Position numbers and translations under genes: made by a program
Shown here: piece after piece, positions 9,807 to 19,853 of the stretch
Numbering within the stretch: the stretch's first letter is position 1
Layout: every line of letters starts with the position of its first letter
The notes under the pieces: model-generated
The model's database searches: none
Seen by the model: only the letters and a program-made list of their open reading frames with translations
Told to the model about the DNA's origin: nothing
Assembly: GCA_001792895.1 (NCBI GenBank)
Contig: MARA01000003.1
Coordinates: 2,914,001-2,978,000 of the forward strand
DNA: 64,000 nt
Source: Lentinus brumalis
Lineage: Eukaryota; Basidiomycota; Agaricomycetes; Polyporales; Polyporaceae
Direction of reading: 5' to 3'

Positions 9807-11363
9807 ATGACACATGCTCCTACTCCCATGCCGCTCACGGAGCAGCGAATGTTGTCACTGGATCTGTATAGGCGGCCGGACGGACAGCTCGATTTCAACA
9901 CTGTGGTAAGTGCCGAATTACATGCTTGCGCATGAGGCGCCGTACATAGTTATGAGCTGACAAGCATGAACCCCGTTCTAGACAGACTACTATGTGGCCC
10001 TCACGATCCTCTGCATGCGATTCACGTTGAAACTCTTTCCGCACGTGCCTGATCCGGGTTCCGATTTGCCGCAATACCCCAATGAGCTCGCGGAAACGAT
10101 TCGTTTCGCACTGTGGAGAGGTAAAGCCACCCCGACGGTGGTCATCAAAGCCCTTTACTTCCTCAAGGAGCTGAAGGGATTCTATCCGTATGCATCCATA
10201 GCAGCAAGGGCTTCCCCGCTGCAGATACTTGCGGCGGCACTGGTGGCGGCGCACAAAGAGCACATTGAACCCTTCGACACGTATTCCAACAAGGACTGGG
10301 CTGAGAAGATCTGGCAGAAGCTGTTTGAGCTGAGGGTATTCAACCAGATGGAACGTGAGCTCGTAAATTATCTCAAGCATGACCTGCGCATCGACAACCA
10401 GACGTTCGTGCACTTCGTGTACGAGCTGTATGCGGAGGTTCCATGGGAGCTTCCTCCACCCCCTTGCTCGTCCGCCCTCGCTCCAGGTGACCGTGCTCCC
10501 GGTAGCGGTCGTTCGGCTATTGGGAGGGGTGTAACGAGCGGCATGCTGTCGGCTCAGCGACAGCGGGATATCCACGCCTATGGTCTTGATCCTACAACTG
10601 CGCCTAAAGCAATGGCGCAGCCGAGGACCGCCTCTTCGTCACTCGCCACGGTGGACTCTGGGACTAGATCACGCGCTCTGTCGACGTCCCGACGATATAC
10701 CACCGCGGTACCGGCTACTCCCGCAAGCCATTCGTACAGCAGTGCACGCCGTCCTCCGGATGTAGTAACTGAAGACCGCCGCACGAGAGGCCGCCCGCCT
10801 GTAGTAAATCGGGATCGTCGCACGAGAGGTAAGTTCTGCCAGTGGTATTCTTTTTTGATCTCAACTTACGGAGAACCTCAGCGATGTCACTAGACCGAGT
10901 ACCCGCACCGGTCGCAACACAGTATGCCGCGGTGCCCACGCAGTACGTGGTCCCTCCGGCATTCCACACTCTGCATCACCTTGCGCATCCTCCGAGAAGA
11001 GCCACAACTGGCATACACACGCACATGAGTGGTGTAAGCCATGGCCCTCTTGGCCAGGTCCCTCCGAGTCACGCGTCTGCGATGGGAGGAGGGTCGAGCG
11101 GGATGACAGCGGTCCCCGGAGTTGCGCCGCCGCCACACGGGTATGCCCAGCCAGTTGCCTTGGGCTCTGATATGTACCCTCAGACCTACGGGTATCAGAG
11201 CGGAATGGCGGTTACGCCGCATGGTGGCTATGTCGGCCCGGCGGAACACGCCTTGCCGCGGGAGGTTGATTCGGAGGATCGCGGTCGGTCTCGCAAGCGG
11301 GAGAAGGCTAAGGGCTCCAAGCGGTCTGAAAGCTTGGGCATATTCTCTCGTCTTTTCGGCTGA
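9807..11363 (+). CDS. Cyclin-like protein (cyclin N-terminal domain, fungal Pcl-like type)
   Basis: The model is join(9807-9905, 9982-10828, 10882-11363), 475 aa. Both introns have GTAAGT donors (76 and 53 nt) and the phases agree. Residues ~35-185 form a helical cyclin box: DYYVALTILCMRF, a TPTVVIKALYFLKELKG helix, ASPLQILAAALVAA, and a closing NQMERELVNYLKHDL helix. This is the order seen in fungal Pcl-type cyclins that partner a cyclin-dependent kinase. The C-terminal 290 residues are low-complexity (Ser, Pro, Gly, Tyr, Arg) and end in a basic tail. A good upstream coding exon (9599-9694, MADGATDTASEG..., donor GTGAGT) would join at 9765 in the same frame but meets a TGA at 9792-9794. The start at 9807 is therefore a conservative choice. 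Confidence 0.75.
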
Positions 11364-12429
11364 AGAACGGTGTCATTCGAGCTGTTGACTTGTGTTCATA
11401 GGTTCTGAGATAGGAGATAGTATGTGTTACATAGTGTGTATTAGTACTTACCAGCGGCCGTGCTCGTACTAATGGTAGCTTAAGTGTAGTTTTGACCTGG
11501 AAAAATGTAGAACGAGTCATTTGAGTCTGCGGTTGGGTGCTTCGACCGTTCTATTCAGTGATCGCATAGAAATGACTTGCGACGGCGGCCTACTGGGAAC
11601 ATCGAGTTCCTCCTTCAATGACAGCATTGACAAAAAGCGGCTATTGCTCACGCAAGCTATTATGTTTCCATTCAAGATGCGCACTCAAACCCCACAGTCT
11701 AATGGCCCGCGAGTGATAGCTAGGTTGTACTGCAACACCCACAACGACGCCACAGGCACGTCAGTTATTGACCCTGTGGCGGAACCATCCCTGCAGTGTG
11801 GCACCGGTAATCAGCCGCGTTGGTTATCGCACCAACCGACTCTGCCGACAACGCGAAACGGTTTGTTGATGGTATAGACTGGGTGTCTACAGCGCCAGGC
11901 GACCGATATACGCTGTATGGTATGTTGTGAGGGAATCCGAACTCAACTCCGCGCGGACATTAGTCATTCACCCGCAGAAACTTAGGGCATCTTCTCTTGC
12001 AGCTACGAGGCAGCCCGGGTTATTCATGCAGGAATTGGTCCACAGACCGAGTTGCCCGGGATGTCCCGTCAATCGGAGGGTATGACAGAAGCCGGGCTAC
12101 GTAAGTACGATACAACCTTCCGACCACGCTCACCCAGATTACTCGCTCCGAGTGACGACTGGGTCCACCGGGGATCGGCGGTGACTCGCCTCTCCAAGTC
12201 CGAGTCCCCACAACTACGCCGAACAACCGCGTGTTCGGACACCACAGTCGGCAGCCTGAAGACTCGACGCCTCGCATTGTGTTAATGAGCGTGACCGTGT
12301 CTCCCGTGTTGGCCGAGTGCGTCACCTCGGAGGCGAAGAAAGAGGCGGTGTACAGGGCTCGACGACGTTCTGCACCTGCGCAAACGATGTCCAGGTCCAC
12401 AGTCGCTACCCACTTTTGTCCCCCCCCCC
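11364..12429. other. Intergenic; no recognised gene, ends at an 18-bp poly-C tract
   Basis: Short ORFs here show no recognisable domain. A pure run of 18 C occupies 12420-12437. Scattered similarity in amino-acid flavour (Ser/Arg-rich) to the cyclin-like C-terminus suggests this could be the eroded body of the paralogue whose tail follows. Confidence 0.4.
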
Positions 12430-12905
12430 CCCCCCCCACGCGTCAGGGTCGGGCTCAGCCCGCAGACATATGCTTCCAGCTCGTCTCACCACGCTCTGGA
12501 GCAGGTCCACTACGCGTCGAGGTCCCAAGGCATGGGATCTGCCCCGCAACCTCCGGGATATGGCCATCATATGGGCGGAGCTCAGAGCGGGATGGGTGCC
12601 GCGCCATACCCCCTGCTAGCTCAGCCTGGGCATGTCCCGTCGAGCGGGATGGCAGTCGTGCCTGGTGCTGGCTATGGAGGACCTGGTGCTGGCTATGGAG
12701 GATATGCCCAGCCTGTGGCCTCCGGCTCTCGCACTGATCTGTACGCTCAATATTACAACCCTGCGGGAGGCGTGGGGGAACCGCAGGACCTTTGGGTCAT
12801 GCTCAACATTCCACTTCTAATCGCTCTCATAGGCGGGCGAAGCCTGACCATGACAGTCCTTCTGCGCACGCCAGCTCGAGCAAACGCTCCCGTCGTGACG
12901 GCTGA
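12430..12905 (+). pseudogene. Broken C-terminal tail of a second cyclin-like gene
   Basis: The frame holding the ATG at 12532 encodes a Gly/Pro/Tyr-rich segment (MGGAQSGMGAAPYPL..., SSGMAVVPGAGYGG, YAQPVASGSRTDLYAQYY). Its order matches the tail of the neighbouring cyclin-like protein (MGGGSSGMTAVPGV, YAQPVALGSDMYPQTY). A short basic end with stop at 12903-12905 can be read after a further frame change or small intron. No cyclin box is recognisable upstream, so this looks like the remnant of a tandem duplication. The unit GGACCTGGTGCTGGCTATGGA is itself duplicated in tandem near 12660-12700. Confidence 0.5.
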
Positions 12906-13443
12906 AGAAGTCCGGGGCGTTGACTCCGGGTCGAGAGCTCATACTTGGCTCATACTTGCGATCACGGACGCAACGTGCGGATATGCTCACCTGTATATAT
13001 TATAGTGGTAAGAAGCTAGAGCTTGTAATAGTACTTGGTAGATTGTATCGATGAGGCAGTGTATCTGGTGTGACGTGCATCGGGCCCAGAAATTCAGAAT
13101 ACTTGATGTGATGCGTGTCGTATTCTACCCTTAGCTCTATCGATGAAGTGACGTGAGATGACGGAGCAGAGAGAACGATAGGTTTGCGATGATCTTACGC
13201 CGCTTCATCACCTGGCCTGAGACAGACGGCAATGTAGACGTTCGGGAGGACGTGCGAGTCTGTCGTCCGCTGGCAGTGGGAGAGCCGGTCGTAGTCAGGT
13301 TGAGCGGTACGCCAGGTGAAAGCGAAGAGGACAAGACATGCGACGTAGCGGTAGGTTGCGTCAACATCCCGCCTGGTCCATCATCTCTAGCGTTTTCGAA
13401 GGCAACATGGTAATACCCGAAATTGCACAACGAGCGATCGGGG
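12906..13443. other. No recognised gene between the cyclin remnant and the LINE
   Basis: Only short ORFs on both strands (longest about 97 codons) with no recognisable feature. Confidence 0.4.
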
Positions 13444-13618
13444 GGTAGAAGAGCCTGCGGGCGGACAAGGCCGCCTTGGACTCCTCTTGGCTCGCTACCA
13501 CCACCATCGGCAATTTTCCCACGCTCAAATCCGCTCAGGAGTCGGGTTTGCGGCGTGCGGTGAACCTGGGACTGGTTTCTAGAGCTAGATACATCGGACT
13601 GGGAGTACTACAGCAGAT

Positions 13619-15330
13619 ATGCCACCTACAGCAGGAGGAGCGAGCAGGGACGCTACACCAGCATCGACGGGATCGCAACCACGCGCTAAGCGCCAGACCG
13701 CTACGTCAACGGTCTCGACACTGCCGTCTACCGACCTCTTCAAGCAGTATACAGACGAGATCAGGGACGCTAAGAAGGCGCACGAGATACTGGCAGGACG
13801 CTTTCTGGTGCCGTCGCACATGGCACCGGCGGTCGAACATCTACTGGCGGCGTTGCTCTCTCTGGCGCAGTCGAAACCAGGTCAAGCGGTCGCGGTTCAA
13901 TCGCTCGTAGCGCTACATCACTATGCGAAAGCAGCGTTTGATACGGAACTGGCGAAGGGAGTGGCAGACGCAGTCGCAAAAAAGCTGGAGGTGCAGGTGA
14001 AGGCAGCGGTCAAGACGGCGACGGCGGACGCGCGCAAGCAGATGGAAGGGATGGTCAAGAGCATGCAGGAGCAGGTGGGGGAGTCGCGAAGGTCGATGGA
14101 TGAAGCGGTCGCGGGCGCAACCAGGCTGTTGGAGGAGGTTAAGGGCGTAGTGGCGGATGGGGTGGCTGGCCCCGGCCCGCAGGTGAGTCGCGTATTGTGG
14201 GTCCGAGGACGTACTCGCAAGCAGTTCGAGGCCCTGGAGTAGGCCCTCCGTCGCCGCGGTGTGCCAGGGCGGTGGCCCGCGCGCAGCTCCGTGAGCGGCA
14301 GCTATTGGTGGATGGCCTCACGTCGGACGGCGGGGAGCGGCTCGCGCCCGCGGTATTGGTGGCGAAGGCGCACATGGCCTTGAACATTATGAGGGACGAG
14401 ATGGGCCAAGAGCTGCCGGAGGGCATCAAGGTCCTCGCAGCATCACTCATGTCGAATGGCGGGGTCATCTACGAGTTTGAGAGCGCGGGCAGTGCAGCCT
14501 GGGTGAAGCGCGATGGCATAATCGAGGACTTCCAGCGTGGGCTAGGAGTGGGAGCGCAGGTCAAGCCGCGCTACTATAGAGTGGTGGCAGAGTACGTGCC
14601 GGTGGCATTCGACCCAGAGAACCCGTACGATGTCACTATGGTGGAGAGCGACAATAGCATACCGCACGGAAATATGGTGGCGGCACGCTGGATCAAGTCC
14701 CCGGAGAGGCGTGCTCCGGGGCAGCGCGTCGCGTTTCTACTGATCTCCTTTCTGACTGCACAGGATGCCAACCGGGCGATAGCCAACGGCTTGTACATTG
14801 CCAGCAAGCATGTGAGCGTGCACAGGGACCAGGACGAGCCGCAGCGATGTGCGAAGTGCCACAAGTACGACCCGCCGCATCTCGCGCGTAACTGCAAGGC
14901 GATTCACGAAACGTGCGGAACCTGCGCATCGATCCACCACAAGACCGCGGAATGCTCCATCACCAGCCGGGACGACTTCTGTTGCGTCAACTGCGACCAT
15001 GCGCTCGGTCATGCGGCATGGGAGAAGACCTGCTCGGCGTATCAGAGGGCGATGCAGAAGCTCCATGCCCGGAAGCCTGAAGCTGGCTTCCGCTTCTTTC
15101 CACTGGCCGACGATCCATACAGCTGGGAGCCGGTCGAAGGTGGAGAGAGCCTCTTCCAGGCAGTTGGTGGGCGGAGGCAGATGGGCCAGCCAAGCACGCA
15201 GCTAAGTCGTTCCCCTCACTCTCGGTGGCCTGCGATGTCGCTGCAGCGTGCAGGTGGCCTGCTCAGTGATTTAGTTGCAGACGCGCTGGATAGTGTGGAC
15301 GGCGAGCCCATCTCCTCCTCACAGAACTGA
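13619..15330 (+). pseudogene. LINE ORF1 (RNA-binding protein) split by a frameshift
   Basis: The first part (13619 to ~14190) has a Ser/Thr-rich start and a long Ala/Lys/Glu coiled-coil region. The second part (~14197 to 15330) begins GPRTYSQAV, continues with an RNA-binding-like domain and ends with three cysteine knuckles: CAKCHKYDPPHLARNC, CGTCASIHHKTAEC and CCVNCDHALGH...C. The two parts are in different frames (-1 relation) and overlap at 14197-14242, so one base has probably been lost near 14180-14200. A perfect CAGGTGAGT donor-like string lies there, but an intron would remove the GPRTY motif. The stop TGA at 15328-15330 overlaps the ORF2 ATG. Confidence 0.8.
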
Positions 15331-18300
15331 TGCACGACACCCTCACCACATTGCGTATATGGCAGCAAAATCTCAACAAATCCCTCGACGCGCAGAGCTA
15401 TCTCATCAACACCGCGCAGGAAGACTGCTACGACATCTTGGCCCTGCAGGAACCGTACATGGACTGGAACAAGTTGACGAGGGCGCACTCACGCTGGGTT
15501 GTTCTGTACCCGAGTGGGCACCACGATTCGCGCGCGCGGGCGCGGTCGGTCATGTTGGTCAGCACGAAGCTTTCGACAAAGGCCTGGTACCAGGTCTCGA
15601 GCAGCTGCCCGGACATGACGGTGGTCTCCTTCAAGACTGCAGACGGTGCCCGCATCCATCTTTTCAATCTGTACATTGACTGTGATCATGACAGGACTCT
15701 TCATGCCGCCGCGCGACTCGCGCGGAAGCTTCAGCGGCAGTTCGAGGGCCAATGCCCGCAGCACTTTATCTGGTTGGGGGATTTCAACCGCCACCACCCA
15801 GCCTGGGATGACCCACGCAACGGGCATCTTTTCACGTCACGTAACTTGGAGCGCGCGGAGTTGCTGATTGACTACTACTCTACCTTAGGGATGGAGATGG
15901 CATTACCGCCCTCGCTCCCTACCCTGTGTGCGTCACGCACGAAGAACCTCACACGGCCCGACAATGTCTTCTGCTCGGAGGAGCTCATGGAGCGCATCTC
16001 ACTCTGCTCGGTGGACATGGTGTATCAGGGCCCGAAATCCGACCACTTCCCGATTGTTACCCATCTGGAGGTGCCGCTGGCGAAGGCGAAGGTCGAGGTG
16101 CGTCGCAACTTCCGAGTTGTGGACTGGGAGGAGTTCCGCAGGACGCTGGAGGGAGAGCTGGATCGGATGCACACGGCCGAACAGATTGACACTCCGCAGG
16201 CATTCGATGACACTCTGGACAAGCTACTGACCGCTCTCAACACGGCGGTTGAAAAGCACGTACCCGTCACGTCTGTCACACCCTACACGAAGCCGTGGTT
16301 CACCAGCGAGCTGGCGGAGGAGCGTCGGAAGATGCATGACCTGGCGCGGGAGTCCAAGAGGTTCAAGGCTGACCCGGCGCACGAGGCACACCAGGCGTAC
16401 AAGACGCAGCGGAACAGGTACACCGACCTCCAACGCTACTCAAAGAAAGACTGCTGGACATCATTTCTGGAGGACACGGACGACACCACAATCTGGAAGA
16501 CCAATCGCTTTATACGACGGGGCCCGACGGATGGTGGCAAGTCCTGCATCCCGGCGATCCGAGCGACGGACTGCGAGGGGCGGGAGGTGCTGCTCACGGA
16601 CAATGAGGCGAAGGGCGCTGAGTTTTACAAAACCTTTTTCTTGCCGCGTGTGGACGCTGCTGACTTGCCTGACGAGCAGGAGTACCCCGAACCGAAATAT
16701 AATTTTCAGCCCATTACGGACGAGCAGGTGCACCGGGCTATCCGACAGCTGAAGTCGTTCAAGGTGCCTGGGCCCGATGGCATCCCCAACGAGGTGTACC
16801 GCGCGGCGGCTGACGTGCTGGTCCCTCTGCTGGGGAAGCTGTTCCGGGCAACCTTCGAGCTGCAGTACTACCCGGAGAGGTGGAAGGTCTCGGATACGGT
16901 CGTCCTGCGTAAGCCTGGCAAGACGGACTACACGGTGGCTAAGGCGTACCGAGGCGTCGCATTGCTAAGCTGCCTGTCGAAGATTCTCTCGAAATGTGTT
17001 GCTAACGTCCTGGTCTATCATGCAGAGAAGCTGGACATGCTCCCGAACCTCCAGTTTGGCGGACGTGCCGGCAGGCAGACGACCGACTCTCTCCACTTGG
17101 TTCAGAAGACAGTAAAGGACGCCTGGAGGCGAGGAAAGGTTGCTGCGGTGCTCTTCCTCGACATCAAGTCGGCTTTCCCTGCGGCCATCCCTGAGCGGCT
17201 CTACCACATCCTCCGCATGCGTGGGGTACCCAAGGAGTATGTGCAGTGGCTGAGGGTGAAGCTCGACGGGCGGCGGACTACGCTCAAGTTCGACGACTTT
17301 GCGTCAGACCTCTTCCTCGTTGAGCGTGGCATTGATCAGGGGTGCCCGCTCTCGGTCATTTTGTACACCTTCTATAATGCTGCGCTGGTCGAGGCTGCTG
17401 ACCCTGTGCGGGGAGAGCTTGCCGAAGGTTCGATGGACGATGTTGCAGTCCTGGCGACAGGTCGGACGTTTGGCGAGGTTCATGCACAGCTCAAGGATTT
17501 CATGACGCGGGCCGGGGGCGGCAATGACTGGTCGGCCTCCCACCATTCCTCCTTCTCAGTCGAGAAGTTCGGGCTCGTCAACTTCTCGCGCAAGCTCAGT
17601 ATCAAGAACGAACGCCTCGGACCGCCGCTGCGGTTGCATGCACACACCATCAAGCCCAGCCCGTACCATCGCTTCCTCGGGGTGCTCGTCGACTGCGAGC
17701 TGCGGCATCACCCGCAGGTGGCCGATGCGTTTGCAAAGGGCACGGCATGGACTACGCTGATGAAGCGTATGGGGCAGTCGAAGCATGGGCTGCCGATGCG
17801 GGTGCTGTTGCGCCTCTACTCAGCGGTCGCGGTGCCGCGTATACTCTACGCTGCGGACACCTTCCTGCTCCCGGTACGGAAGGTGGAGGGTCGCAAGGCA
17901 GCCACGGGCTCGGTAGGCCACATCAGGAAGCTGGCGCAGGTCCAGAGGCAGGCGGTGCTTACCATCACGGGTGCCATGCGTTCGACGGCCACCGATGCTC
18001 TGGAGGCTCATCTACGCATGCTACCCTTTGATCTGCTAGTGGACAAGCTTTGCTTTCGTGCAACCGCACGTCTCTGCGCTCTCCCCGCCTCTCACCCCCT
18101 CCACACCCATGTCAAGAAGGCCTCCAGGCCCGTCACATCGCACCGCTCGCACCTGCACGATCTCTTGCAGCTTTACGCCCCGCACATCTCGCAGGCGGCT
18201 ATGGAGAAGATCATACCGGCACGGTACCCGCCACACTGGGAGCCACGGTTCAAAGTCGACATTGCGGGATCGAAGGAGGAGGCGGCACAGAGCGAGGCGG

Positions 18301-19346
18301 GGTGGGCGCGACAGGAAGGCTTGCGGGTGTACTCGGACGGCTCGGAGCTTGAGGGTGGGGTGGGGGCAGCAGCGGTGCTCTTCAATGAGCACACGCGTGA
18401 GTGGAAGTCGCTGCGTCTCCACCTGGGACCAGCTGAGGAACATACCGTGTACGAGGCGGAGACAGTGGGAGCGGTGTTGGGGATAGAGCTGGTTCGGAGA
18501 GAGCGGCGGGTTGGACGGGTTGCTTCGGTGGCGTTGGACGGGAAGTCCGCCATCGAGGGCTCTCTTGTTCGTGAGTCACGTCCGGGACACTACCTTACTG
18601 ATCTGTTGCATTCCAGGGTTGCGTTGGCGATGAAGAGACATGCCAGCCTGGAGCTGACGCTGCGTTGGGTCCCGGGGCACCAGGACATCGCGGGGAACGA
18701 GCAGGCCGACTGCGAGGCAAAGAGTGCTGCCTCGGGAGAGTCCAGTTCAATCCGTCTCCTCCCGGCTGCACTGCGTCGTCCTCTTCCTGTCAGTCTTTCG
18801 AAGGTCAAGCAGGTCTACAGCACGCGGTTAGAGAAGCAGGCAGCGGAGAGGTGGCGGGCCTCGAAGAGGGGCATGGCACTACGGCGAGTGGACCCTGCTC
18901 TCCCCTCACGCCGGTTCCAGAAGCTCGTTGCGCCCCTGCCGAGGCGCAACGCTTCACTGCTGATTCAACTACGTACAGGGCATGCACCACTGAACCAGCA
19001 TTTATACACAATTGGGCGTGCAGACTCGCGGCGGTGCGCAGGGTGCGGCGCGGCAAAGGAGACGGTACTGCACTTTGTCCTGCAGTGCCCCAAGTTCTCC
19101 CTTCCCCGCAGAGTCTTTCTAGGCCCTCTTGGTCGCAATGGACGCCGTCTTGACTACCTCCTGTCCACGCAGGAGGGGACAGCACAGCTCTTCAAGTTCG
19201 TCAACGCAACGGGGCGACTTCGTCAGACTTTTGGCGACTTGCAGACTGAAGACTCGGAGAAACGGGACCACACCAGTGGCGAGGGCGGCGCTGCAGTACC
19301 GCGGCGCATGAGACAGACCACGCTGAGATTTACTCCTACCTCTTGA
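15330..19346 (+). CDS. LINE ORF2: endonuclease, reverse transcriptase, RNase H
   Basis: An uninterrupted 1338-aa ORF. Residues 1-240 form an exonuclease-endonuclease-phosphatase fold with LALQEP, WLGDFNRHHP and SDHFPI, the residues needed for DNA nicking. Reverse transcriptase spans about 440-760: FKVPGPDGIPNEVY, LFLDIKSAF, GIDQGCPLS and the catalytic SMDDVAV (most relatives have an aromatic-x-DD). An RNase H domain at about 995-1135 keeps YSDGS, YEAE, ALDGKSA and GNEQAD, the D-E-D-D set. A CAGCGAAKETVLHFVLQC zinc motif lies near 1235-1252. The ATG overlaps the ORF1 stop as TGATG, suggesting translation by termination-reinitiation. All catalytic residues are present, so the enzyme could be active. 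Confidence 0.92.
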   Translation: MHDTLTTLRIWQQNLNKSLDAQSYLINTAQEDCYDILALQEPYMDWNKLTRAHSRWVVLYPSGHHDSRARARSVMLVSTKLSTKAWYQVSSSCPDMTVVSFKTADGARIHLFNLYIDCDHDRTLHAAARLARKLQRQFEGQCPQHFIWLGDFNRHHPAWDDPRNGHLFTSRNLERAELLIDYYSTLGMEMALPPSLPTLCASRTKNLTRPDNVFCSEELMERISLCSVDMVYQGPKSDHFPIVTHLEVPLAKAKVEVRRNFRVVDWEEFRRTLEGELDRMHTAEQIDTPQAFDDTLDKLLTALNTAVEKHVPVTSVTPYTKPWFTSELAEERRKMHDLARESKRFKADPAHEAHQAYKTQRNRYTDLQRYSKKDCWTSFLEDTDDTTIWKTNRFIRRGPTDGGKSCIPAIRATDCEGREVLLTDNEAKGAEFYKTFFLPRVDAADLPDEQEYPEPKYNFQPITDEQVHRAIRQLKSFKVPGPDGIPNEVYRAAADVLVPLLGKLFRATFELQYYPERWKVSDTVVLRKPGKTDYTVAKAYRGVALLSCLSKILSKCVANVLVYHAEKLDMLPNLQFGGRAGRQTTDSLHLVQKTVKDAWRRGKVAAVLFLDIKSAFPAAIPERLYHILRMRGVPKEYVQWLRVKLDGRRTTLKFDDFASDLFLVERGIDQGCPLSVILYTFYNAALVEAADPVRGELAEGSMDDVAVLATGRTFGEVHAQLKDFMTRAGGGNDWSASHHSSFSVEKFGLVNFSRKLSIKNERLGPPLRLHAHTIKPSPYHRFLGVLVDCELRHHPQVADAFAKGTAWTTLMKRMGQSKHGLPMRVLLRLYSAVAVPRILYAADTFLLPVRKVEGRKAATGSVGHIRKLAQVQRQAVLTITGAMRSTATDALEAHLRMLPFDLLVDKLCFRATARLCALPASHPLHTHVKKASRPVTSHRSHLHDLLQLYAPHISQAAMEKIIPARYPPHWEPRFKVDIAGSKEEAAQSEAGWARQEGLRVYSDGSELEGGVGAAAVLFNEHTREWKSLRLHLGPAEEHTVYEAETVGAVLGIELVRRERRVGRVASVALDGKSAIEGSLVRESRPGHYLTDLLHSRVALAMKRHASLELTLRWVPGHQDIAGNEQADCEAKSAASGESSSIRLLPAALRRPLPVSLSKVKQVYSTRLEKQAAERWRASKRGMALRRVDPALPSRRFQKLVAPLPRRNASLLIQLRTGHAPLNQHLYTIGRADSRRCAGCGAAKETVLHFVLQCPKFSLPRRVFLGPLGRNGRRLDYLLSTQEGTAQLFKFVNATGRLRQTFGDLQTEDSEKRDHTSGEGGAAVPRRMRQTTLRFTPTS

Positions 19347-19853
19347 CTTTCCTCACTTGCTGATTGTCTGTTTGGTCTGGCAGCCCTACGGTTCTGTGCA
19401 CTTCTTTCACTTGTCTATGGATTAGCTCTAGCGTCCGGTGAGTGCCAGGCGTGTACACCGGCGGCGGCGTCATCGTTAGGAGCAGGGGAGTTCTGACATG
19501 GGAAGGGGGACCAACCCATGTACCCCGTCAAGCGATTACGAGTAAAGATGGCGCAAGCCCACGGTTTACCAACCTGCTGCCTTACCCCTGGAGGGTCGGA
19601 CGGTGGCAGTGGTCACGGTGCACGCGTTCTGGCACTCCCCGGGACCCTCTACTGTACCACGTATCACCTCATACTTACTACCACCCTCTCAGCATCAGCC
19701 TTCTTCCCTCCGGGCTTCTTCGGATACTCGGGGGCCACTGCTTTGCATCGACTCAAGTGTTGTGTTTCACAGTAGGGTAGAGAGTGTCTGTATTGTGTCC
19801 GACATGGGGCTAGGCCCTAACGGGACAATAAATGGATTTAGAAAGAAAGAAAG

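Larger units (their letters stand above)
13444..19853 (+). mobile_element. Full-length LINE (non-LTR retrotransposon), Tad/I-like with RNase H
   Basis: The element carries a coiled-coil/zinc-knuckle ORF1, an ORF2 with endonuclease, reverse transcriptase and RNase H, and a 3' end with AATAAATGG followed by a (GAAA)n-like tail at about 19837-19853. The 3' untranslated part from 19347 holds no ORF of note. The 5' edge is uncertain; a leader of about 130-175 bp precedes ORF1. A weak candidate target-site pair is AAGGCCG(C)CTTG(G)ACT near 13466 and AAGGCCGGCTTGACT just after the tail, but it is imperfect. Confidence 0.85.
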
